The notes under the pieces are model-generated. The model saw nothing but the letters and a program-made list of their open reading frames with translations, made no database searches and had not been told where the DNA came from. Positions 35,467 to 44,925 of a stretch of DNA of 64,000 nt are shown in pieces. The stretch covers positions 2,799,501 through 2,863,500 of the forward strand of contig NZ_CP046266.1 in assembly GCF_009720625.1 (NCBI RefSeq), given 5' to 3'. The translations under genes and the position numbers were made by a program. The stretch comes from Metabacillus sediminilitoris. Its GTDB lineage: Bacteria > Bacillota > Bacilli > Bacillales > Bacillaceae. Numbering within the stretch: position 1 is the first letter of the stretch; each line of letters starts with the position of its first letter.

Positions 35467-36645
35467 ATGATACAAGATGTTGTTTTACTTGAAGGTGCTA
35501 GAACAGCTTTTGGGGAATTTGGTGGTGCATTCAAAGATATAAGTGCAATTGACCTTGCAGTTAGTGCAGCAAATGAGGCAATGATTCGTTCTAATGTAAA
35601 ACCAGAGGAGATTGACCAAACAGTTGTTGGAAACGTCATTCAATCAAGTTCAGATGCCATTTTTATGGGCAGACATGTAGGTTTAAAGGTCGGAATGAAA
35701 ACAGAAACTACAGGATTAACTGTAAATCGACTTTGTGGATCTGGATTACAAGCAATTATTACTGGAGCTGAATCAATTTATTTAAATCACTCGCAAGTTG
35801 TGTTAGCTGGTGGTTCTGAAAATATGAGCCAAGTTCCACATGTTATTCGCGGTGCGCGATGGGGTCTGCCACTTGGTCAAGCAAAAATGGAAGATTATTT
35901 ATGGGAAGCCCTTTATGATTCATATGGTGGCTGTTCAATGGCGATTACAGCAGAAAATTTAGCAGAGAAATACCAACTCTCTAGAGATACAGTGGATGAA
36001 TATGCTGTGCAAAGTCACAAGAAAGCGCTTACCGCAATGATTAATGGGAATTTCGCCAAAGAGATTGTTCCAATTACTATGAAAACACGAAAAGGAGAAA
36101 TCATCGTTAATCAAGATGAACATCCTCGTGAAACGAGTATTGATAAATTAAGCAACCTTCCAGCAAGATTTAAAGAAAATGGAGTAGTCACAGCAGGAAA
36201 TGCAAGTGGTATTAATGACGGAGCTGCAATGGTTGTCCTTGCTTCATCAGACTATGCAGAGCGGAATAATTTGAAACCTATTGCACGTCTTGTCTCTTAT
36301 AGTGTTGTTGGGGTAGATCCGATAATTATGGGGATTGGACCAGCACCAGCAATAAAAGATGCATTAAATAAAGCGAATCTCACTATTCAAGATTTAGACT
36401 TAATTGAAATTAATGAAGCGTTCGCTGCTCAATATTTAGCATGTCAGCAAGAACTTGGTTTTAATCCTGAAATCGGTAATGTAAACGGAGGGGCTGTGGC
36501 TCTTGGTCATCCTTTAGGTGCAAGTGGAGCTAGAATCTCACTCTCGCTTATTTATGAACTAGGAAGACGAAATAAGAAATACGGTGCTTCTGCACTTTGT
36601 ATTGGTGGCGGTCAAGGAATTGCAGCAATTTGGGAGCGTTTGTAG
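35467..36645 (+). CDS. Thiolase (acetyl-CoA C-acyltransferase)
   Basis: A 392-residue thiolase of normal length. The nucleophile Cys90 is in NRLCGSGLQA; the second active-site motifs are EINEAFAAQ, GGAVALGHPLGASGAR (His) and CIGGGQGIA (second Cys). It splits 3-ketoacyl-CoA with CoA to give acetyl-CoA and a shortened acyl-CoA, or acts in reverse. AAAGGAGG lies before ATG 35467, 15 bases after the hydratase stop. It is the last of the three core beta-oxidation enzymes of this operon. Confidence 0.92.
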   Translation: MIQDVVLLEGARTAFGEFGGAFKDISAIDLAVSAANEAMIRSNVKPEEIDQTVVGNVIQSSSDAIFMGRHVGLKVGMKTETTGLTVNRLCGSGLQAIITGAESIYLNHSQVVLAGGSENMSQVPHVIRGARWGLPLGQAKMEDYLWEALYDSYGGCSMAITAENLAEKYQLSRDTVDEYAVQSHKKALTAMINGNFAKEIVPITMKTRKGEIIVNQDEHPRETSIDKLSNLPARFKENGVVTAGNASGINDGAAMVVLASSDYAERNNLKPIARLVSYSVVGVDPIIMGIGPAPAIKDALNKANLTIQDLDLIEINEAFAAQYLACQQELGFNPEIGNVNGGAVALGHPLGASGARISLSLIYELGRRNKKYGASALCIGGGQGIAAIWERL

Positions 36646-36661
36646 AGAGGAGCCAATTAAA

Positions 36662-38233
36662 ATGGAAAACATATTAACACTCCAAAATATCCTTGAATTT
36701 TCAGCCAAGAGTGATCCCAATAAAGAAGCGATTTTTGATGGATATAAAAGAATTAGCTATCAACAATTGTTAGATGATGTTGAATGTTTAGCAGCTGCCT
36801 TGACACAACTAAATATTCGAAAAGGTGACAGAGTAATGGTTAGTTTACCTAACTGGCATGAATTTGTAACGATTTATTTCAGCCTTGCTAAAATAGGTGC
36901 GATCCTAGTTCCATGTAATACTAGATACCAAGTCAATGAGATTTCCTATATTTTAGAAAATTCACGAGCGAAAGCTGTGTTCTTAATTGATAATGACAAG
37001 AATATCAACGTTTTCGAACAGTATGTAAATAAATCGGTTGAAAATGAATTTGAGCATATTTTCACTGTGCGTTTCACAAAAGAAGGTAATCTGTCTTTCG
37101 AGGATTTATTAGAACTTGGTAAAAATAAAGTAGCTCAAAATGTATTGATTAATCCAAAAGAAGATGTTTTTTCTATACTTTATACATCTGGAACAACAGG
37201 CGATCCAAAGGGAGCAATGTTAACACATCATAATGTATTTTCAACCGCTCAAATCTCGAATATTGCACTTGATTGCAATAAAAATGATGTTTTCCTCGTT
37301 GCTGTACCAGCTTTTCATGTTTTTGGCATGGTTCCTAGTATTCTATCAGCTATTGCAGTGGGTGGTAGAATTGTCTTTATGGAGGAATTTAAAGCTGGTA
37401 AGGCACTGCAAATTATTGAACAAGAAAAAATAACAATTCACCATGGTGTACCGACGATGTTTATACTTGAGCTAAATCATCCTACATTTGATGATGTAGA
37501 CCTTTCTTCCTTAAAAACTGGGATCATTGCTGCAGCACCTTGTCCTGAGGAAATTGTTAAAAAAATCCGGATGAAAATGGGCTGTAATATTGTCGTTTCC
37601 TATGGACTAACAGAAACTTCTGCAACCTTAACTGTCACAGGACTAGATGATGATGATCGACTAAGATCTGAAACAATTGGAAAACCAGTTCCTGGTGCAG
37701 AAGTAAAAATTGTAGATGCGAATAGAGAAGAAGTTGCTTCTGGAGAAGTTGGAGAAATAGCTTGTCGAAGTAATGGGGTATTTATCGGCTATTATAATAT
37801 GCCTGAAAAAACAAGTGAAGCAATTGATAATGATGGCTGGTTTTATACCGGTGATCTTGGAACGAAAGACAAGCAAGGATATTTTAGAGTAGTGGGTAGA
37901 AAAAAAGATTTAATTATCCGGGGTGGTTATAATATTTATCCTCGAGAAATTGAAGAATTATTTTATAAGCATCCAAGTGTATTGGAAGTAGCCATTGTTG
38001 GGTTACCTGATACAGTTCTTGGTGAGGTAGCTTGTGCTGCAATAAAATTAAAGCCAAATAAAGTTGAAACGGAAAAGGCAATGCGACAGTTTATTGAAGA
38101 ACGAGTTGCTGACTTCAAAGTGCCGGATCGATTTGTGTTTTTAGATGAACTTCCAATGACACCTAGTGGGAAAATTAAAAAAATAGCATTACAAGAAATA
38201 TTACGCGCTAAGCTGCAGTATTCATTAAGATAA
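36662..38233 (+). CDS. Acyl-CoA synthetase (AMP-forming)
   Basis: A 523-residue ANL-family ligase. The P-loop motif is SILYTSGTTGDPKGAML; A5 is VSYGLTETSA, A7 is GWFYTGDLG, A8 is RKKDLIIRGGYNIYPREIE, and the catalytic Lys is in PSGKIKK. ATG 36662 is chosen (AGGAG nearby) over the upstream in-frame ATG at 36584, which lies inside the thiolase gene. It activates a carboxylic acid to its CoA thioester, the entry step for the pathway. Specificity could be for medium-chain, branched or aromatic acids. The operon ends with a perfect terminator hairpin at 38291. Confidence 0.9.
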   Translation: MENILTLQNILEFSAKSDPNKEAIFDGYKRISYQQLLDDVECLAAALTQLNIRKGDRVMVSLPNWHEFVTIYFSLAKIGAILVPCNTRYQVNEISYILENSRAKAVFLIDNDKNINVFEQYVNKSVENEFEHIFTVRFTKEGNLSFEDLLELGKNKVAQNVLINPKEDVFSILYTSGTTGDPKGAMLTHHNVFSTAQISNIALDCNKNDVFLVAVPAFHVFGMVPSILSAIAVGGRIVFMEEFKAGKALQIIEQEKITIHHGVPTMFILELNHPTFDDVDLSSLKTGIIAAAPCPEEIVKKIRMKMGCNIVVSYGLTETSATLTVTGLDDDDRLRSETIGKPVPGAEVKIVDANREEVASGEVGEIACRSNGVFIGYYNMPEKTSEAIDNDGWFYTGDLGTKDKQGYFRVVGRKKDLIIRGGYNIYPREIEELFYKHPSVLEVAIVGLPDTVLGEVACAAIKLKPNKVETEKAMRQFIEERVADFKVPDRFVFLDELPMTPSGKIKKIALQEILRAKLQYSLR

Positions 38234-38290
38234 CCTTAATATGGAAATAAATGTTAATAGGTAAGTTCTTTCGTTATATAGTTCCTATAA

Positions 38291-38336
38291 ACAGAGCCAT
38301 AAGTCTGTAGTTAAGACTTATGGCTCTGTCTGTTTT
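38291..38336 (+). terminator. Intrinsic terminator after the beta-oxidation operon
   Basis: Perfect 15-bp stem ACAGAGCCATAAGTC / GACTTATGGCTCTGT, loop TGTAGTTAA, then CTGTTTT. Confidence 0.85.
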
Positions 38337-38548
38337 AAAGGGATTTTTTCCTACCTAGTGCATGAAAAATACGTTCAAACCTTCTATATTGTGACTATGT
38401 ATTTAGTTGAGAAATCACATTAAAATGGAAATCAACAAGGAAAGTTTATCACCAACAATTGAAAGCGATTACAAGAATAGTGAATGTTAGGGTGGGTGAG
38501 AAGAAAAACAATGATGCATCTAAATTTTCTGATGAAGGGGAGATTGAA
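38337..38548. other. Upstream region of the Liv-type transporter
   Basis: About 210 bases with no gene. An in-frame extension of the binding protein gene back to 38459 is not supported by a ribosome site. No clear sigma-A promoter was found. Confidence 0.3.
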
Positions 38549-39724
38549 ATGAACGTTAAAAAAATAATGATCATGCCATTAATGATTCTTCTGTTAGTAT
38601 TTACTTCTGCTTGTGGGATGTTTAGCAGTTCTTCAAAAGAAACAGCACAATCACAAGAAAAGAAAGGAAATAGCGATGTAATTAAAATAGGAGTAATTGT
38701 TGCAGAGACAGGACCAGCCTCTACATTAGGGAAAACAGAAGCGAATACAATTAAGATGATACAAAAACAATTAGATGAAACCGGACCGATCAATGGCAAG
38801 AAAATTGAACTAGTCATGAGAGATTATGAAACTGATGATACAAAAGCGGTTATAGCGATGGATAAATTAATCTCAGATGGAATTGTCGCAATAATTGGAG
38901 CTACACAGGCAAGTACTACAAATGCCATATTACCGAAAGCTGAAAAAGCGAACTTACCTTTGTTAACATTAGCACCAATTAATACAGATATTGAAAATGT
39001 TTACAATATTCCGCCGTCATCTGCTACTGTTGCTTCAAAAATGATTGATTATTTAGTAGAAAATAAGATTTCAAAAGTTGCTTGGGTCAATGCAAAAGAT
39101 GCGTTTGGTGTTGATGGGCTGCCACATTTTGAACCATTAGCAAAAGAAAAGAACATAGAAATTGTAGCACATGAAGAATTTGATGCCACAGCAAGTGATA
39201 TGACAATTCAACTTACAAATGTTCGTGAAAAAAATCCTGAAGCTGTGATTGTTTGGTCAAGAACACCAGGTGCAGGAATTGTCGCTCGTAACTTTAAAGC
39301 ATTAGGTTTTGAAGTTCCAATGATCCAAAGTCACGCTTCAGCAAACCAAGGGTTTTTAGATCAAGTTAAAAGTAATAGTGAAAATATTTTCGTAGTTGCT
39401 GGAAAGTTAAATGTTGTTACACAACTTGAGGACTCTGAATACAAATCATTAGTAGAAGAATATGTAAATCCCTATGAAAAAGAGTATAACGAGCCAACAG
39501 ACTTTTTTGGAGCACATTCATATGATGCTGTGCAACTCGTCATTAAAGCTGTAGAAGAAGGGAACTTTACTTCAAGTGATATCAATAACTACTTACAAAA
39601 TGAATTAAAAGAATATCAAGGAATTAGCGGGAAATTTGATTTAACAAAACCAATTGAAGGACCGCAAGCTGACGGAGTTACAGTTCTAAGCATTGAAGAT
39701 GGAACGTGGAAATATACAGAATAA
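38549..39724 (+). CDS. Liv-type ABC transporter substrate-binding lipoprotein
   Basis: A 391-residue lipoprotein: signal peptide and lipobox TSAC with the acylated Cys22, then a LivK/LivJ-type type I periplasmic-binding fold (IKIGVIVAETGPASTLGK, DDTKAVIAMDKLISDG, GATQASTTNAILP, VWSRTPGAGIVA). It delivers a ligand to the LivHMGF complex encoded next. The start ATG 38549 follows AAGGGGAG. The upstream neighbour is a complete acid-activation and beta-oxidation operon, so the ligand may be a branched or aromatic acid rather than an amino acid. This is inference from context. Confidence 0.9.
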   Translation: MNVKKIMIMPLMILLLVFTSACGMFSSSSKETAQSQEKKGNSDVIKIGVIVAETGPASTLGKTEANTIKMIQKQLDETGPINGKKIELVMRDYETDDTKAVIAMDKLISDGIVAIIGATQASTTNAILPKAEKANLPLLTLAPINTDIENVYNIPPSSATVASKMIDYLVENKISKVAWVNAKDAFGVDGLPHFEPLAKEKNIEIVAHEEFDATASDMTIQLTNVREKNPEAVIVWSRTPGAGIVARNFKALGFEVPMIQSHASANQGFLDQVKSNSENIFVVAGKLNVVTQLEDSEYKSLVEEYVNPYEKEYNEPTDFFGAHSYDAVQLVIKAVEEGNFTSSDINNYLQNELKEYQGISGKFDLTKPIEGPQADGVTVLSIEDGTWKYTE

Positions 39725-39755
39725 AGATTATGTGATTTAGGAAAGGAGGATAAAT

Positions 39756-40628
39756 ATGGATTTAATTATGCAGTTTTTAATTACTGGATTGACTGTCGGA
39801 AGTATTTACTCCTTATTAGCGATCGGCTTTGTAACCATTTATAACATAACTGGAAATATTAATCTTGCACAAGGTGAATTTGCAATGATTGGTGCATTAT
39901 CTTGCATAACCTTTGTCAATTCTGGACTCCCAAATCTGGTTGCTATGATTCTAGCGATTCTGATTACTTCAGTAATAGGATTCCTATTAGAAAAGATTGC
40001 TATTTCCCCAGCAAGAAATAGTTCGCTAATTACGATGATCATTATCACATTAGGGTTGTCTATCTTTCTTAAAGGGATGGGCCTTATCATTTGGGGGTCC
40101 TATCCAAAATCATTGTCTCCAATTATTGATCTACAATCCATTTCAATTATGGGTGCTGTGATGAATCCACAAAGTATTTTTGTATTTATTGTGTTAGGAG
40201 CTTTACTTGTTTGTTTGTACCTCTTTTTCGATAAAACATTTATAGGCTCTGCATTAAAAGCAAGTGAAAGAAATCCAAAGGCTGCTCAATTAATGGGAAT
40301 CAATACAAAAACGATGTCAACACTAGCTTTTACATTAGCAGCAGCCTTAGGAGCCATTGCTGGAATTCTAATTGCTCCTTTAACTGATGCAACGTATGAA
40401 ATGGGATTTTTAATTGGTGTAAAAGGCTTTGTGGCAATGGTTATTGGTGGTATGCATAGTATTACGGGGGCAGTATTTGGTGGGCTATTTATCGGAATCA
40501 TTGAAGCATTTTCAGGTGGATTTGTTTCTACATTTTACAGTGACGCGATTACGTTTGCTTTATTATTGATGTTGCTTTTTGTTAGACCAGCAGGGCTGTT
40601 TTCACGTGCTTCCGGTGAAAGAGTATAA
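39756..40628 (+). CDS. livH: Liv-type ABC transporter permease LivH
   Basis: A 290-residue membrane protein with about eight hydrophobic segments. LivH landmarks are the N-terminal GLTVGSIYSLLAIGFVTIYN and NLAQGEFAMIGAL, and the C-terminal KGFVAMVIGGMHSITGAVFGG. It forms half of the translocation pore. AAAGGAGG precedes the ATG. It is 31 bases after the binding protein gene and 13 before livM, in one operon. Confidence 0.92.
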   Translation: MDLIMQFLITGLTVGSIYSLLAIGFVTIYNITGNINLAQGEFAMIGALSCITFVNSGLPNLVAMILAILITSVIGFLLEKIAISPARNSSLITMIIITLGLSIFLKGMGLIIWGSYPKSLSPIIDLQSISIMGAVMNPQSIFVFIVLGALLVCLYLFFDKTFIGSALKASERNPKAAQLMGINTKTMSTLAFTLAAALGAIAGILIAPLTDATYEMGFLIGVKGFVAMVIGGMHSITGAVFGGLFIGIIEAFSGGFVSTFYSDAITFALLLMLLFVRPAGLFSRASGERV

Positions 40629-40641
40629 AGGAGGTTTTTTG

Positions 40642-41679
40642 ATGAAAAAATTAGACGTATTACTCTACGGAAGCAGAAAAAAACCAATTGCAGCTTTATT
40701 AGGAATGGTTTTAGTCATGCCTTTTATAATTAGTTCTCCTTATATCTTTACGATTCTAATATTAATTGGGATCTATAGCATAATAACGATTGGACTAAGT
40801 CTACTTGTTGGATATGCAGGACAAATATCTCTTGGTCATGCAGCTTTTTTTGCCATAGGTGCGTATATTTCCGGAGTACTTACCGTGAAATATAGCTTTT
40901 CACCATGGCTTGCAATCTTGATTGGAATGATCATTACGTTCATTTCTGCCTTTTTAATTGCAATTCCTGTCATGAAGCTTAAGGGTTCTTACTTAGCATT
41001 AGCCACTATGGCGATCAATATCATTATTTATATTCTTTTACTTGGTTTGAGTGATTATACAGGCGGTGCATCTGGTTTAGGAGGCATTCCCCCATTATCA
41101 ATATTTGGGCTTTCGTTAGAAAGTCAAGTGTTATTCTATTACTTTGTTTGGTTTATCGTATCACTTGTCATTGTTTTTTCTAGCAACATCGTTCGTTCTC
41201 ACATCGGGAGAATATTACGTAGTATCCATGATAGTGAAGTTGCGACAGAGACCTTGGGTGCAAATGTTTCGAAATACAAAGTGGCGATTTTTGCATTGAG
41301 CGCAGTGTTTGCCTCGTTAGCCGGAAGTTTATATGCACACTTTATTTCATTTATAGCACCTCCTACTTTTTATATTAACTTTTCAATCTTACTTTTAATT
41401 ATGGTTATGGTTGGAGGTGTTCATTCAATTTGGGGAGCGATGATTGGTACTGCAGTCATGATGGCATTAAATGAGTTAATACGATTTGTTGGGCATAACT
41501 ATTTAAATATCAGCGGTGAAATCGAAATCGTTGTATATGGGGCAATTATTGTCATAGTGATGATTTTTATGCCAAAAGGATTGATTCATCCAATTTCTAA
41601 ATTGCGGTTTAAAAAGCTAACTCATACCCCGAAAAATGAAACCAGTAAACAAAAACTGTTTTCAGAGAAAGGAGTATGA
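40642..41679 (+). CDS. livM: Liv-type ABC transporter permease LivM
   Basis: A 345-residue membrane protein with about nine hydrophobic segments, including VGYAGQISLGHAAFFAIGAY and MVMVGGVHSIWGAMIGTAVMM, which are characteristic of LivM. ATG 40642 follows AAAGGAGG; the in-frame start at 40579 lies within livH and is not supported. It forms the second half of the translocation pore with LivH. The stop and the livG start are one base apart. The last 30 residues form a basic, hydrophilic tail. Confidence 0.92.
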   Translation: MKKLDVLLYGSRKKPIAALLGMVLVMPFIISSPYIFTILILIGIYSIITIGLSLLVGYAGQISLGHAAFFAIGAYISGVLTVKYSFSPWLAILIGMIITFISAFLIAIPVMKLKGSYLALATMAINIIIYILLLGLSDYTGGASGLGGIPPLSIFGLSLESQVLFYYFVWFIVSLVIVFSSNIVRSHIGRILRSIHDSEVATETLGANVSKYKVAIFALSAVFASLAGSLYAHFISFIAPPTFYINFSILLLIMVMVGGVHSIWGAMIGTAVMMALNELIRFVGHNYLNISGEIEIVVYGAIIVIVMIFMPKGLIHPISKLRFKKLTHTPKNETSKQKLFSEKGV

Positions 41680-41680
41680 G

Positions 41681-42448
41681 ATGGATAGCTTATTAGAGGT
41701 TCAACATATTACCAAACAATTTGGCGGTGTAACTGCAGTGAACGATGTTAGTTTTCATGTAGGTGAAGGCGAGATTGTTGCTGTTATTGGTCCGAACGGT
41801 GCAGGGAAAACAACATTATTCAATATGATTTCAAGTTTTATTTCACCCACATCAGGGCAAGTTTTATATCGAGGAAATCGGCTTACGGGGAAAAAAATCC
41901 CTGACTTATTACCACTAGGGATTGCTAGGACATTTCAAAACTTGCAGATTTTCGATAACTTAACAGTTTTAGAAAACATAATGGTTGGAACACATGTTAA
42001 ATTAAAAACGAATGTGTATACTGCCGGGTTTCGACTTCCAGTGGTTAAAAAAGACGAAAAGCTGGCTTTTGAATTAGCACATGATGTATTGAAAAAAGTT
42101 AACTTGGATAATGTGATGTATGAAAGAGCAGGTAATTTATCATATGGCTTGCAAAAACAAGTCGAATTTGCTAGAGCCATTGTCTGCAATCCTTCACTAG
42201 TTTTGCTAGATGAACCAATGGCTGGTTTAAACGACGCTGAAACAAATAGGATGTCTGATCATATTTTACGGTTAAAGGGGGAAGGAGTCTCTTTCCTTTT
42301 TGTTGAACATAAGATGGCGACTGTTATGAAAGTCGCAGATCGAATTGTTGTGATTGATTTTGGAAAAAAGATAGCAGAGGGGACTCCTGATGACATTCAA
42401 CAAAATGACAAGGTTATTCGTGCTTATTTAGGTGAGGAGGTCGTCTAA
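41681..42448 (+). CDS. livG: Liv-type ABC transporter ATPase LivG
   Basis: A 255-residue ABC ATPase. Walker A is GPNGAGKTT, the Q-loop is near ARTFQNLQIF, the signature is LSYGLQKQVE, Walker B is LVLLDEPMAGL and the switch His is in FVEHKM. LSYGLQKQ is a slight variant of the usual LSYGQQR. Start ATG 41681 follows GAAAGGAG. It overlaps livF by one base. It energises transport by LivHM. Confidence 0.93.
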   Translation: MDSLLEVQHITKQFGGVTAVNDVSFHVGEGEIVAVIGPNGAGKTTLFNMISSFISPTSGQVLYRGNRLTGKKIPDLLPLGIARTFQNLQIFDNLTVLENIMVGTHVKLKTNVYTAGFRLPVVKKDEKLAFELAHDVLKKVNLDNVMYERAGNLSYGLQKQVEFARAIVCNPSLVLLDEPMAGLNDAETNRMSDHILRLKGEGVSFLFVEHKMATVMKVADRIVVIDFGKKIAEGTPDDIQQNDKVIRAYLGEEVV

Positions 42449-43176
42449 TGTTAAAGGTCGAAGGAATTAGTACAAAGATTGGAAAAATTGACATTCTGCA
42501 TAATATTGATATGCATGTGAATTCTGGTGAAATCATCTCAGTAATCGGTGCGAATGGAGCAGGAAAATCAACATTATTAAACACATTATCAGGACTAATT
42601 TCTCCAACAAGCGGAAAAGTATTTCTAGATGATGTATTAATTAGCGGATTACCCGCTTATAAAGTAATTAAAAAAGGATTATCGCTTGTACCGGAGGGAA
42701 GACAAATTTTCTCCAATCTAACAGTGAAGGAAAATCTACTGCTTGGCATGTATTCCACTTATTATCGTGAAAAACATCAAATCGAAGAAAAACTCGAGAA
42801 GATTTTTTCCATGCTTCCTGGCTTAAAAAAACATATCAATAACTTAGGCGGAAATTTAAGTGGTGGTGAACAACAAATGCTCGCTATCGGTAGAGGACTT
42901 ATGTCAGATCCGAAAATTATCTTATTAGATGAGCCATCAATGGGACTCGCGCCCAAAATTGTTAGTGAAATACTTGAAATATTAACTGTCATAAAACAAG
43001 AGCTTGGAACAATGGTAATCTTAGTTGAACAAAATGTTAAGGCAGCTTTAAAAATAGCAAATCGAGTATACGTTATTGACCAAGGACGTATGATCTTAAA
43101 TGGCAGTGCAGAAGAAATTAGTCAAAATCCACATGTTATTCGTGCTTATTTAGGGATAAAATCAAGTAGTGCATAA
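42448..43176 (+). CDS. livF: Liv-type ABC transporter ATPase LivF
   Basis: A 242-residue ABC ATPase. Walker A is GANGAGKST, the signature is LSGGEQQML, Walker B is IILLDEPSMGLAP and the switch His is replaced by VEQNVKAALK, as is usual for LivF. The ATG overlaps the livG stop (TAATG). It is the last gene of the transporter operon, which ends at a perfect hairpin terminator at 43248. Confidence 0.93.
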   Translation: MLKVEGISTKIGKIDILHNIDMHVNSGEIISVIGANGAGKSTLLNTLSGLISPTSGKVFLDDVLISGLPAYKVIKKGLSLVPEGRQIFSNLTVKENLLLGMYSTYYREKHQIEEKLEKIFSMLPGLKKHINNLGGNLSGGEQQMLAIGRGLMSDPKIILLDEPSMGLAPKIVSEILEILTVIKQELGTMVILVEQNVKAALKIANRVYVIDQGRMILNGSAEEISQNPHVIRAYLGIKSSSA

Positions 43177-43247
43177 ATAACATATATTCGCTTATCCAAT
43201 CCAAATAAGCCAAAAAAGTAGTCAGGAAACTTCATACGATTTTCAGT

Positions 43248-43286
43248 AAAAGGGCTAGGAAAAATAAACTTTTCCTAGCCCTTTTT
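43248..43286 (+). terminator. Strong terminator after livF
   Basis: Perfect 16-bp stem AAAAGGGCTAGGAAAA / TTTTCCTAGCCCTTTT, loop ATAAAC, T-rich tail. Confidence 0.9.
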
Positions 43287-43742
43287 GATTTGGACAATCA
43301 TTGAATGATCTTTATACATAGCATTTTTAAAAAATATCAAACTATAACAGGAGGTGTATTAATCATAAGAAGAAAAAAATCGGCTACTTTTATATATATT
43401 TCATAGATATTTTGTATCGAAAGGGTATTTGAAATACAATATATAGCCTTTTCGATAGAGATTTAAAATTCATTTACCATTTGAACATACACTAACCTTT
43501 AGTCTTGCTTTATTACAATATATGGACACAGAATAGCAAACCGATAGGAATTTTTTTGAAACTTTTCCCTTCATTATACCGCAAGCTATTATCGAGACAA
43601 TTGCTGCAAAGAAGACGAAATTAATTTACTTTGAATAAGGGTTGGACATGGTATCACTAATCATTAGTTTAATTGTTAAATTTTTATTTTGTAGATTAAT
43701 AATTGCCGTGATAAGAATCCTAAATAAACGTAAAATAATTAC
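43287..43742. other. Gene-free stretch with weak ORF scraps
   Basis: About 455 bases without a supported gene. AGGAGGTG occurs at 43351-43358 without a suitable start codon. A hairpin-like TATCGAAAGGG ... CCTTTTCGATA surrounds 43415-43460. A frame ending near 43640 reads IIPQAIIETIAAKKTKLIYFE, without a start and with no recognised family. It resembles decayed DNA. Confidence 0.35.
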
Positions 43743-44705
43743 TTAATACCCTTTTTCAAAATCAAGTAAATTGATTGGTAGTTCGTGACCAGAGAGATAA
43801 GCTATAAGATTTGGGATAAAAATCTCTTCAATAACACGTTTGTTATAATACTCTGTACTTCCAGAAGTATGTGGTGTAATAATGACATTTTCCATATGCC
43901 AAAGAGGGCTATTCTCGGGAAGTGGCTCAATTTCAAAAACATCTAAACCTGCTCCGGCAATTTTGTTATTCTCAAGAGCTTCAATTAATTCATTTTCAAC
44001 AACAATCGGTCCACGACCGATATTAATAAAAAATGCCGATGACTTCATTGATTGAAATTCCTGTTTTCCAAAAAGACCTTTTGTTTTTTCTGTTAACGGC
44101 AAGGCAAGAATAACGAAGTCGCATCGTGGCAGAACAGAATGTAATGCAGATATTGGATACATTTCATCGACAAATTCCTCTGCTTTCCCAGAGTGACGAA
44201 TACCTAGAACTGTCATTCCAAAAGCTTTTGCGATCTTTGCCGTTTCACGACCGATTTTCCCAACTCCAATAATACCAACTGTTTTACCATGAATCTCTTG
44301 GTTCATAAAAGCATGATGCCATGTTTGTTTCTGCTGTTGTTTCACATAAGTATGTATTTTTCTCGTAAATCCAAGCATCAATGCAAAAATAGTTTCTGAA
44401 ATAGGAAATGCATGTACACCATTTGCTGTTGTAACCTTTATCTGTTTTGTTAACAATTCATTAAGAGGAAATGAATTAATCCCTGCACTCCAAGATTGGA
44501 TCCATTTTAAATTCACATCTTGGTTAACAACGATTTCTTTCATTTCTTTTTTCCAACCTACGATAATTTCAGCATCTTCCACATGTCGTTTCCATATAGA
44601 TGGCTCCCTTCCTGTAACAATTGTCCAATCCGGGATAACTGATTTAACTTTGTTGTAAAGTGTTTCTTCTATGTTCTGACTAATGATGATCTTTCGTTCC
44701 GACAT
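43743..44705 (-). CDS. D-2-hydroxyacid dehydrogenase
   Basis: A 320-residue NAD(P)-dependent dehydrogenase of the D-isomer-specific family. The nucleotide-binding motif is GIIGVGKIGRETAK; catalytic residues lie in INIGRGPIVVE (Arg), AGLDVFEIEPLP (Glu) and ITPHTSG (His). It reduces 2-keto acids to D-2-hydroxyacids or the reverse. The start is ATG 44705 behind AAGGGGGAAAAGGG; an ATG at 44729 is upstream of it. It stands alone. Substrate is unknown; candidates include phosphoglycerate, glyoxylate and branched 2-keto acids. Confidence 0.87.
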   Translation of the reverse strand: MSERKIIISQNIEETLYNKVKSVIPDWTIVTGREPSIWKRHVEDAEIIVGWKKEMKEIVVNQDVNLKWIQSWSAGINSFPLNELLTKQIKVTTANGVHAFPISETIFALMLGFTRKIHTYVKQQQKQTWHHAFMNQEIHGKTVGIIGVGKIGRETAKIAKAFGMTVLGIRHSGKAEEFVDEMYPISALHSVLPRCDFVILALPLTEKTKGLFGKQEFQSMKSSAFFINIGRGPIVVENELIEALENNKIAGAGLDVFEIEPLPENSPLWHMENVIITPHTSGSTEYYNKRVIEEIFIPNLIAYLSGHELPINLLDFEKGY

Positions 44706-44925
44706 TTCCCTTTTCCCCCTTAAGATCATGTTAAGATTATTATAGAGAGTTTGTTGAAAGATTTAAATATTATTGAATGATTTAGTGCGTTAAAGAGTTT
44801 TTTCTTCTTCTTATAAGAGAATTATTTAATTATTGTTATAATAGAGTTTTTTAGTTGGTAGATTCGTATAATGTTATTAATCATTAAATATTAATTTTAA
44901 TCATGATTAGGTAAGGAGTTTTCAA

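Noticed and set aside
35130..35639. Long minus-strand frame across the hydratase/thiolase junction
   Set aside because: Both plus-strand genes are certain and complete, and the antisense frame has no ribosome site or recognisable motif.
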